Assembly: GCA_030624805.1 (NCBI GenBank)
Contig: JAUXJL010000029.1
Span: forward strand, 1 to 12,601
Source of the DNA: Acidimicrobiia bacterium
GTDB lineage: Bacteria > Actinomycetota > Acidimicrobiia > Spongiisociales > SHLN01
Reading direction: 5' to 3'
DNA: 12,601 nt
Shown one piece after another: positions 7,505-12,601 of the stretch (positions are counted from its first letter, which is position 1; every line of letters starts with the position of its first letter). The notes beneath the pieces are model-generated. The model was given only the letters and a program-made list of their open reading frames with translations, had not been told where the DNA came from and ran no database searches. A program made the position numbers and the translations under genes.

Positions 7505-7966
7505 ATGCCGCTCTATCAGTCGCTTGCGGGCTGGGTGGGGGACAAACCGTGGTTCCGTCCGGTGGCTTCTCGTGTCCTTCCCCGTCTCGACGCCGCCCTG
7601 TTGCGGGCCAGAGGCTGGCGAGCCACGCCCTTCGCCACTCTGTTGCTGACCACCACCGGCCGTCGCAGCAGTGAGCCCCACCATTCCCCGCTCTACTACC
7701 TGGAAGACGGCGGCTACGTCGTTATCGCAAGCAACTACGGCGGGGCCGAGCCTGATTGGTCCCGCAACCTGGCCCCCCACCCCACCTGCACGGTCAAGGT
7801 GGGGCGTGTAACGGCGGCAGCCCAGGCACAACGGGTGAGTGAGCAGGAGTGGCCGGGGTATTTGGATCAGTTCGCAGCCTTTTACCCGGCATATCGGGAT
7901 TATGTGGCCCGGGCCGGTCGAGACATTCCGATGTGGAAGCTGGTGCCGTTACCGGCTGCTCCCTAG
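7505..7966 (+). CDS. F420-dependent (DDN-type) nitroreductase/quinone reductase family protein
   Basis: A 153-residue protein of the deazaflavin-dependent nitroreductase (DDN) family, a split-barrel fold that uses reduced coenzyme F420 to reduce quinones or xenobiotics. Typical segments are LLLTTTGRRSSEP (46-58), SPLYYLEDGGYVVIAS (61-76) and NYGGAEPDWSRNL (77-89), the last containing the family's conserved N-x-G-x(4)-W-x-x-NL pattern, followed by a strand pair with VKVGRVT (97-103). Length is normal for the family. The natural substrate cannot be told from sequence. It lies 9 bp after the D-amino-acid oxidase gene and is probably co-transcribed; no strong Shine-Dalgarno sequence precedes the ATG. 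Its TAG stop shares the bases CTAG with the stop of the convergent membrane protein gene. Its presence implies that the host makes coenzyme F420. Confidence 0.9.
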   Translation: MPLYQSLAGWVGDKPWFRPVASRVLPRLDAALLRARGWRATPFATLLLTTTGRRSSEPHHSPLYYLEDGGYVVIASNYGGAEPDWSRNLAPHPTCTVKVGRVTAAAQAQRVSEQEWPGYLDQFAAFYPAYRDYVARAGRDIPMWKLVPLPAAP

Positions 7967-8280
7967 ATCGCTTCGACAGACGTGGTGGCTTCGCCGGCCG
8001 GTTGAACCGGAACCGGGTCATCCGCTCTCTGCATTTCCACCCGGAACTGACGCCGGACTCGCACTCCGGTCACGAACAGGACGGCGGCGACGGCGAAGCC
8101 AAGTGTGGCTGCCACGATCAGCCAGGCGGTGACGACCGCCGAGTAGTCGGCCAACGCCAGCCCGATGACTGAGAGGCTGGCTGAGGCGGCGAACACCACG
8201 GCGCCTACAAAATGGAGTCGGGGTGCGGGCGGAGTCGTGTAGGCAACCACGAGCAGCTCGCGTTGTTCCCTGTCCAGCAT
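7963..8280 (-). CDS. Small two-helix membrane protein of unknown function
   Basis: A 105-residue protein with no recognised family. A polar N-terminus (MLDREQRELLVVAYTTPP) precedes two hydrophobic segments at about residues 22-44 and 48-71, which suggest a helical hairpin in the cytoplasmic membrane. A basic stretch VRVRRQFRVEMQR (73-85) then follows, and an acidic, Pro/Ala-rich tail. Positive charge after the second helix suggests both ends face the cytoplasm. The ATG at 8280 has GAGGGG about 8 nt upstream; a TTG at 8340 is open but less likely. It is divergent from gpsA, and its stop overlaps that of the reductase gene on the other strand. Sound coding evidence, no functional evidence. Confidence 0.7.
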   Translation of the reverse strand: MLDREQRELLVVAYTTPPAPRLHFVGAVVFAASASLSVIGLALADYSAVVTAWLIVAATLGFAVAAVLFVTGVRVRRQFRVEMQRADDPVPVQPAGEATTSVEAI

Positions 8281-8381
8281 CCCAATTGCCCCTCGAACGT
8301 GATGAATCAGAAGAATGCCAAGGGCCGGGAGCCTCACCAAGTTCTCGAGCTGCTTTTATTTCGCGAGGATGACATGCCGCC

Positions 8382-8387
8382 TACTAT
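8382..8387 (+). promoter_or_regulatory. -10 element of gpsA, placed for a leaderless transcript
   Basis: TACTAT lies exactly 6 nt before the gpsA ATG and matches the TAnnnT pattern of actinobacterial -10 elements. No Shine-Dalgarno sequence is present before the ATG. Together this suggests that transcription begins at the A of the start codon. A clear -35 element was not found. Confidence 0.55.
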
Positions 8388-8393
8388 CGCCCC

Positions 8394-9389
8394 ATGAAGA
8401 TGGCGGTCATCGGTGCGGGCAGCTGGGGTACGACGGTTGCTTCACTTGTCGCCCCGTCCTCGGAGGTGATGTTGTGGGCCCGTCGACCCGAACTGGCCGA
8501 AGGCATCAACGAAACCCGAGAGAACGCCGACTACTTGCCCGGCTTTACATTGGCGCCGGGCCTGACGGCGACATCGGACCTCAGTGAAGCTCTCAGTGAG
8601 GCAGAAGTCATCGTGATCGGCGTCCCGTCTCATGGCGTGCGGGCGGTGATGGATGAGGCCGCTGTTGAGATCAGACCGGGTGTCCCCATTGTGAGTCTGA
8701 CCAAAGGCCTCGAGGTCGGGTCGAACATGAGAATGACAGAGGTAATCGCCGACGTGCTGCCCGACCACGACAAGACGGGAATAGGCGTGCTCACCGGCCC
8801 CAACCTGGCCCGTGAGATTGTGGCCGGCCAGCCGGCGGCGTCGGTCGTTAGCGTGCCCGATGAGAAAATTGCCACCGAGCTCCAGGCGATCTTTATGGCG
8901 CCAACTTTGCGGGTCTACTCAAACACAGATGTCGTCGGATGCGAGATGGCAGGCTCGCTCAAGAATGTGATGGCCCTCGCCGCCGGCATGGCCCGGGGAC
9001 TCGGATACGGGGACAACTCGATGGCAACCCTCATTACCAGGGCGCTCGCCGAACTGAGCCGACTGGGCCGCGCGCTGGGGGGGAACCCGGCGACTTTCTC
9101 CGGTTTGGCTGGAATGGGGGACCTCATCGCTACCTGCATCAGCCCGCTTTCCCGTAATCAGCGAGTCGGCGTGGCGCTCGGCGAGGGCAAACAACTCGAC
9201 GAGATTGTGGCCGAGATGAGCATGGTGGCCGAAGGAGTCAAGACCACGCCTGTTGTCCTCGAGCTGGCAGCAAACGCCGGCGTCGAGATGCCGATCGCAA
9301 CCCAGGTTGATCGAGTGCTCGGGGGCCAGCCGGTCACTCAGATGCTCTCCGGGCTCATGGGCCGGCCGCCGAAGGCGGAGGGGGCGTGA
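8394..9389 (+). CDS. gpsA: Glycerol-3-phosphate dehydrogenase [NAD(P)+]
   Basis: This cytosolic enzyme reduces dihydroxyacetone phosphate to sn-glycerol 3-phosphate, the backbone for membrane phospholipids. The 331-residue protein shows the complete family pattern: Rossmann loop GAGSWGT (7-13), VPSHGVR (78-83), SLTKGLE with Lys104, TGPNLAREI (134-142), the catalytic-lysine segment GSLKNVMALAAG with Lys190, GYGDN (204-208) and GLAGMGDL (237-244). Length is usual. The ATG at 8394 leaves only two residues before the first strand. No Shine-Dalgarno sequence precedes it; TACTAT 6 nt upstream suggests leaderless expression. It is the first of four plus-strand genes, but the 145-bp gap to the next one makes a single operon uncertain. 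In many bacteria gpsA lies next to plsY or der; neither is seen here. Confidence 0.97.
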   Translation: MKMAVIGAGSWGTTVASLVAPSSEVMLWARRPELAEGINETRENADYLPGFTLAPGLTATSDLSEALSEAEVIVIGVPSHGVRAVMDEAAVEIRPGVPIVSLTKGLEVGSNMRMTEVIADVLPDHDKTGIGVLTGPNLAREIVAGQPAASVVSVPDEKIATELQAIFMAPTLRVYSNTDVVGCEMAGSLKNVMALAAGMARGLGYGDNSMATLITRALAELSRLGRALGGNPATFSGLAGMGDLIATCISPLSRNQRVGVALGEGKQLDEIVAEMSMVAEGVKTTPVVLELAANAGVEMPIATQVDRVLGGQPVTQMLSGLMGRPPKAEGA

Positions 9390-9534
9390 ACCCGAAATTC
9401 CGTGTCATCATGGTGGGTGCGCCGGCCCTCTACGGGGTAGATGATCGTGAGAGAGATCCTGCACACCACCCAGCTGGCAGGGAGTCGTCAAGGCGGTTTA
9501 GGATCCCTACTAGACAACTACGGGAGTTTCCGAC

Positions 9535-9963
9535 GTGCGATTGACCAACCAAACCCAGCGAGTAGAGGCGCTGAAGCAGGTTCCATTGTTGGCCGGGCTG
9601 AGCCGGGCCAATCTCGGCGAGCTGGCCCACCGTGCCGAAGAGGTAGAGGTTCCCGAAGGCGCCTACCTCACTCGTCAGGGCGCCACCGGAGCCGAGGTCT
9701 ATGTGGTTCTCGAGGGCAGCTTTGTGGTTCGACGCGGGACTCACAAGACGGCCACGCTCGAGAAGGGCGGTGTGTTCGGGGAGATGTCGCTTATCGATGG
9801 TCTCCCCCGCAGCGCCAATGTTGTTGCCGAGAAGGACTGTGTGGTTCTCGCTGTGCACAAGAAGGACTTCGTCCAGCTCATCGATAGCCCTCGAGTGTCC
9901 CAGGGCATAATGCGTTCGTTGGCGGGCCGGCTCCGGGAAGCCGATGCCCGGGTGCTCGGCTAG
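9535..9963 (+). CDS. Stand-alone cyclic nucleotide-binding domain protein
   Basis: A 142-residue protein formed almost wholly by one cNMP-binding (Crp-like) beta-roll domain. The N-terminal helices (EALKQVPLLAGLSRANL) lead into the roll. EVYVVLEGSFVVRRG (54-68) is the typical central strand pair, and FGEMSLIDGLPRSA (81-94) is the phosphate-binding cassette, with Glu83 and Arg92 placed to hold the ribose and the cyclic phosphate. A helix region (RVSQGIMRSLAGRLREADARV) ends the protein. There is no winged-helix DNA-binding domain, so it is not a Crp/Fnr transcription factor as it stands. It may work through a partner or be a cAMP sensor or buffer. The GTG start at 9535 has GGGAG 8 nt upstream. 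The gene lies between gpsA and ccdA, with gaps of 145 and 95 bp. Confidence 0.88.
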   Translation: MRLTNQTQRVEALKQVPLLAGLSRANLGELAHRAEEVEVPEGAYLTRQGATGAEVYVVLEGSFVVRRGTHKTATLEKGGVFGEMSLIDGLPRSANVVAEKDCVVLAVHKKDFVQLIDSPRVSQGIMRSLAGRLREADARVLG

Positions 9964-10058
9964 TCAGGAACCGTCCCTAAAGCGACAATTGGCACCATCG
10001 CCACCCCGGCCGGGAGTTTCTTTACCTGACGCCCGGGAGATCAACCATCGTCGAGAAC

Positions 10059-10793
10059 GTGTCGCTGTTTGCCGCCTTTGGGGCGGGCATTGTGTCGTTC
10101 ATTTCCCCGTGTGTCCTGCCCATTGTTCCCGGTTACCTGACGGTGATTACAGGCCTTGATGTCACGTCCGAGGCCCGCGACGGCCAATCGTTGCGTATTG
10201 CCCGCCACACCGGGCTTTTCATCCTCGGCTTCTCCGTTGTGTTCATATTGTTGGGCATCGGTGCCACATCGGTGGGGAGCGTCGTCGTTGACAATCAGGA
10301 CCTCCTGGTGCGCATATCCGGATTGATGGTCCTGGCTATGGCTCTGTATCTGCTCGGTTCTGTTTGGGCGAACGCGCCGTGGCTCTATCAAGAGAAGCGG
10401 TTCCATCCCAAGCTGGATCGGTTCGGCCCGTTTGCGTCGCCGGTGGCCGGAGTCGCCTTTGGCCTCGGATGGACACCGTGCATCGGACCCGTCCTCACGT
10501 CGGTGCTGGCTCTGGCCGCCGTGCAGGACCGGGCAGCTGAGGGGGCTCTCCTTCTAGCCGTGTATTCACTCGGGCTCGGGTTGCCGTTTTTGATCACCGG
10601 ACTGCTGTTTGGCCGCCTCACCGGCGCCTTCACGTTCTTCAAACGTCACCTGCGCGGGATCACGCTCACCTCAGGCGTTTCCTTGGCGTTTTTCGGCGTG
10701 CTGCTCGTGTTCAACCAGCTGACGTGGGTGACGGTCCAGCTTCAGAACGGCATGCGAGCAATCGGTCTCGAAGAACTCGTGTTTCTCGGATAG
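10059..10793 (+). CDS. ccdA: CcdA/DsbD-type transmembrane thiol-disulfide transporter
   Basis: An integral membrane protein that carries electrons from cytoplasmic thioredoxin to thiol-redox proteins outside the membrane, for example for cytochrome c maturation. The 244 residues form about six hydrophobic segments. Cys18 in SFISPCVLPIVPGYL (helix 1) and Cys141 in GLGWTPCIGPVLTS (helix 4) are the paired redox cysteines of the family, each in the conserved S/T-P-C-x-x-P context. The GTG at 10059 is the first standard start but leaves a very short N-terminus and has its nearest GGGAG 19 nt away. Reading four codons further upstream gives I-V-E-N-V-S-L from an ATC at 10047 with good spacing to GGGAGA, so a non-standard start is possible. 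The stop TAG overlaps the ribosome binding site of the next gene, showing translational linkage. Confidence 0.93.
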   Translation: MSLFAAFGAGIVSFISPCVLPIVPGYLTVITGLDVTSEARDGQSLRIARHTGLFILGFSVVFILLGIGATSVGSVVVDNQDLLVRISGLMVLAMALYLLGSVWANAPWLYQEKRFHPKLDRFGPFASPVAGVAFGLGWTPCIGPVLTSVLALAAVQDRAAEGALLLAVYSLGLGLPFLITGLLFGRLTGAFTFFKRHLRGITLTSGVSLAFFGVLLVFNQLTWVTVQLQNGMRAIGLEELVFLG

Positions 10794-10800
10794 GAGAGCT

Positions 10801-11469
10801 ATGGCAACGAAGAACCGGCGGACTCCGCCAAAAGGTGCCCCGAAAAAGAGTCAGGCTCCGGCGCCCGGCAAGAAGAAGGCCGAGCGCGCGACCGCGCGGG
10901 CAGCCTTGGCCAAGAAAACGCAACAGCGCCAGAGGTACGCCATCTGGGGCGTGATTGGGATGGTGTTCGCCGCCATCGTGGTCTTCAGCTTCGTCGGCGG
11001 CGGCACCGGCCGGACCGGTGTGGCGCTGGCCGAGGCGTGGGACCTCCCCGCCTTTGGCCCAAACGCCGAAACCGACGAGCGGGTCGCCCTCGCCGACTTC
11101 GCCGGGAAACCCACCGTCGTCAACTTTTTTGCGTCGTGGTGCATCGAATGCGACAACGAACTCCCCTACTTCGCCACCATCTCGGATCAGTTGCGCAGCG
11201 AGGTGAATTTCGTGGGAGTCGCTTCAGAGGAGCCCGGCAATCCCATGTATATGCCAGGGCGACATGGCGTGGATTGGTGGCCATTGGCGAGGGACATCGG
11301 CAGCGGCAGTGGCAACGATTTAGCAATCGCCCTGGGAATGAGGCCCGGTGCCATGCCTCTCACCGCTTTCTATGACGACGGTGGCAGGCTGCTCGACGTC
11401 AACCTGGGCGCAATAAGCGAGACTGCCTTGAAATCAAACATCACTTCCCTGTATGGGATTCAGTTCTAG
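10801..11469 (+). CDS. Membrane-anchored TlpA/ResA-like thioredoxin-fold protein
   Basis: A 222-residue thiol-redox protein. Residues 1-46 are rich in Lys, Arg, Ala and Pro and should stay in the cytoplasm. A single transmembrane anchor follows (about 47-66, IWGVIGMVFAAIVVFSF). The thioredoxin-like domain (about 75-222) lies outside. FFASWCIECDNELPYF holds the active-site Cys114 and Cys117; the pair inside is Ile-Glu rather than the common Gly/x-Pro, which should shift its redox potential. Pro186 in GAMPLTAFY fits the cis-proline opposite the active site. It starts 7 nt after the ccdA stop with AGGAG overlapping that stop, so CcdA is its likely electron donor. Possible roles are apocytochrome c reduction or general extracytoplasmic disulfide reduction. 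No other cytochrome c maturation genes are in view. Its TAG stop shares CTAG with the convergent gene. Confidence 0.92.
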   Translation: MATKNRRTPPKGAPKKSQAPAPGKKKAERATARAALAKKTQQRQRYAIWGVIGMVFAAIVVFSFVGGGTGRTGVALAEAWDLPAFGPNAETDERVALADFAGKPTVVNFFASWCIECDNELPYFATISDQLRSEVNFVGVASEEPGNPMYMPGRHGVDWWPLARDIGSGSGNDLAIALGMRPGAMPLTAFYDDGGRLLDVNLGAISETALKSNITSLYGIQF

Positions 11470-12290
11470 GAGGACCCGCCGCCGGGGGTCACCGATTCCT
11501 TCACGTCCGAAAGTGCGCTAATGAGCTCGCCGGCTGCCCAGATAAAGATGAAAGACATGATCACCAGGGCAACCACGGTGAGGCCCCAGCGTATCCGGTA
11601 GCGCAGGAGCTGCTTGGGATCCTCGATGTAGGTGAGGGGTAGAGGGACCGGACGCTCGGCGGTGATTGTGGCGGCGGCCGGTCGGCGAGCCGGTGGCCGG
11701 CTGGGGGTAGGTGCGGCTTGGGGGGTGGGACTCGAAGGCGCGACAACCTCGGGCCCGACGGCTTCTTCGATCTGTAGGTCGGCCGAGGGCTCCTCGATCA
11801 TTTCGACTTCTTCTTTGATCTCCAGGTCGGCCGGGGCCTCTCCGATCATTTCGGCTTCTTTGATCTCTAGGTCGGCCGGGGCCTCCTCGATCATTTCGGC
11901 TTCTTTGATCTCTAACTCGGCCGAGGCCTCCTCGATCATCTCGGCCAGTTCGTCATCTATCTCCGCATCAACAGCTTCGACGTTCGGCGGGTCCGGCTCG
12001 GGGATGGCCGTCTCGGCAGCCGTGACTGATGACTCTTGATCGGAGGTGGTCTCCACGTCGAGCTCGAGATCGAAGTCTGACGAGGCCCCCGCCATGGACC
12101 TCAGGTCATCGGCGGGCACATCGAGAAGCTTGGCGAGGGCTTGTAGTTGTTCGGCCTGTGGCGTCGACTGCCCGTTAGACCAATTCGAGACGGAAATGGG
12201 CGACACCCCCAGCTCGGTTGCGACGTCGCCGAGTGTGAGCTCGAGCTCTCTCCTCCGAGCGGTGATGAACTCTCCGAAATCCTCTGGCAT
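11466..12290 (-). CDS. HTH, acidic-repeat, single-pass membrane protein (RodZ-like layout)
   Basis: A 274-residue protein with an unusual build. Residues 7-64 form an XRE/Cro-type helix-turn-helix (LTLGDVATELGVSPISVSNW, 18-37). Residues 70-115 are acidic. Residues 116-176 hold about four copies of a 15-residue unit close to AEMIEEAPADLEIKE, probably helical or coiled. A Pro/Ala-rich linker follows (182-220), then LLRYRIRW and one transmembrane helix (about 236-260), and a short Gly/Ser-rich tail of about 14 residues outside the cell. An N-terminal cytoplasmic HTH plus one membrane helix recalls RodZ, but the outer domain of RodZ is missing. It may be a membrane-tethered DNA-binding or cytoskeleton-linked protein; function is not established. 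The ATG at 12290 has GAGGA about 7 nt upstream. It starts 32 bp after the moeA stop, on the same strand. Confidence 0.8.
   Translation of the reverse strand: MPEDFGEFITARRRELELTLGDVATELGVSPISVSNWSNGQSTPQAEQLQALAKLLDVPADDLRSMAGASSDFDLELDVETTSDQESSVTAAETAIPEPDPPNVEAVDAEIDDELAEMIEEASAELEIKEAEMIEEAPADLEIKEAEMIGEAPADLEIKEEVEMIEEPSADLQIEEAVGPEVVAPSSPTPQAAPTPSRPPARRPAAATITAERPVPLPLTYIEDPKQLLRYRIRWGLTVVALVIMSFIFIWAAGELISALSDVKESVTPGGGSS
11763..11945 (-). repeat. In-frame 45-bp tandem repeats
   Basis: About four copies of a 45-bp unit lie inside the HTH membrane-protein gene and encode the 15-residue acidic repeat. The first three are in exact 45-bp register; the fourth is shifted by one codon (extra Glu161) and more diverged. 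The nucleotide identity of the middle copies is high, as expected for slippage or recombination, so copy number may vary between strains. Confidence 0.8.
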
Positions 12291-12322
12291 GCCGGTCCTC
12301 GCTGTGAGCGATCAGAATAGGC

Positions 12323-12601
12323 TTACGGGCTGACTAGGCCATGATCTTCTGGGTATCGGAACATCTCGAGATCCACTTGTGATCCGGCCTCCACGCGTCC
12401 CGTCCCGTCCGGAATCACCGCCAGCGCGTCTGCTGAAGCCAGCGCGGACAGCACGTTCTAGTCTTGGGCGCCGCTGGGCCGGGCCCGCGGCGTCGGCCCC
12501 TCCCAGTCAACGGCTACTCGGACGAAGACAGTCTTCTCAGGGCTGGTGTCGACGTCCTCGTCGAGGATGCCGGTTACCCGCGGACGAAAGAGTTGGGGGG
12601 C
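12323..12601 (-). pseudogene. moeA: MoeA C-terminus with an in-frame TAG (partial at window edge)
   Basis: The minus strand encodes the C-terminal part of molybdopterin molybdenumtransferase, which inserts molybdate into adenylylated molybdopterin. From the right edge the frame reads RPRVTGILDEDVD, then TVFVRVAVDWEG, then RPSGAQD, a TAG at 12460-12458, then NVLSALASADALAVIPDG and VEAGSQVDLEMF, and ends at TAA (12325-12323). In MoeA proteins the stop position follows G-x-Q-x and is normally Ser (GxQxS), so a TCG to TAG change is the simplest reading. The 44 residues after the stop keep the family pattern of domain IV, so the lesion is recent or a sequence error. If real, it removes most of domain IV. 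The protein could still be partly functional, and the upstream part is outside the window. MoeA identity rests on pattern recognition of this end only. Confidence 0.75.

Noticed and set aside
6803..7831. Long minus-strand frame antisense to the oxidase and reductase genes
   Set aside because: The plus-strand frames contain complete DAO and DDN family motifs. The antisense product has none.
9411..9470. Imperfect inverted repeat (GGTGGGTGC and GCACACCACC) between gpsA and the cNBD gene
   Set aside because: One mismatch or bulge and a loop of about 41 nt make it weak, and no T-run or known RNA motif follows.
9441..9887. Plus-strand frame starting before the cNBD gene
   Set aside because: It overlaps most of the cyclic-nucleotide-binding gene in another frame and its translation is Arg/Gly-rich without recognisable motifs.
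9521..10020. 10-bp direct repeat CGGGAGTTTC before the cNBD and ccdA genes
   Set aside because: The copies (9521-9530 and 10011-10020) contain a Shine-Dalgarno-like core, and only the first is well placed for a start. Likely chance.

Overview
The window looks like a piece of an ordinary chromosome from a GC-rich actinobacterium. Reasons: high GC coding sequence, an F420 (deazaflavin)-dependent DDN-type reductase, a long class II (B12-dependent) ribonucleotide reductase, and at least one gene (gpsA) with a promoter -10 element placed for leaderless transcription. A member of Acidimicrobiia or a related uncultured lineage is plausible, but this is inference. I see no mobile elements, CRISPR arrays, rRNA or tRNA genes.

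Layout. 1-216 (-): N-terminus of a class III nucleotide cyclase, cut by the window edge. 371-691 (+): GYD-domain protein. 981-4448 (-): nrdJ, a 1155-residue adenosylcobalamin-dependent ribonucleotide reductase, with a hairpin terminator downstream and, upstream, a good promoter followed by a pair of NrdR-box-like operators 32 bp apart. 4760-5749 (-): PLP-dependent threonine/serine dehydratase-like enzyme. 5772-6494 (-): rnhB (RNase HII). 6542-7495 and 7505-7966 (+): a D-amino-acid oxidase family flavoenzyme and the DDN-type reductase, 9 bp apart. 7963-8280 (-): small two-helix membrane protein. 8394-9389 (+): gpsA. 9535-9963 (+): stand-alone cyclic-nucleotide-binding domain. 10059-10793 and 10801-11469 (+): ccdA and a membrane-anchored TlpA/ResA-like thioredoxin, a thiol-reducing pair. 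11466-12290 (-): HTH, acidic-repeat, single-pass membrane protein. 12323-12601 (-): C-terminus of moeA, interrupted by an in-frame TAG.

How the genes fit together. NrdJ (dNTP supply) and RnhB (removal of RNA from DNA) both serve DNA replication and lie on the same strand. CcdA moves reducing equivalents across the membrane, and the following thioredoxin-like protein is the likely recipient. The cyclase fragment and the cNMP-binding protein both suggest cyclic-nucleotide signalling, but they are about 9 kb apart and need not be linked.

Most notable observations: (i) a nonsense codon at a conserved serine position of moeA; (ii) a strong preference for TAG stops (10 of 12 complete genes), unusual for GC-rich DNA; (iii) two convergent gene pairs that each share one CTAG as both stop codons; (iv) the phased NrdR-box pair; (v) a RodZ-like architecture with 15-residue acidic repeats; (vi) a probable misplaced or non-canonical start for ccdA. 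I do not see a clearly new multi-gene system here.
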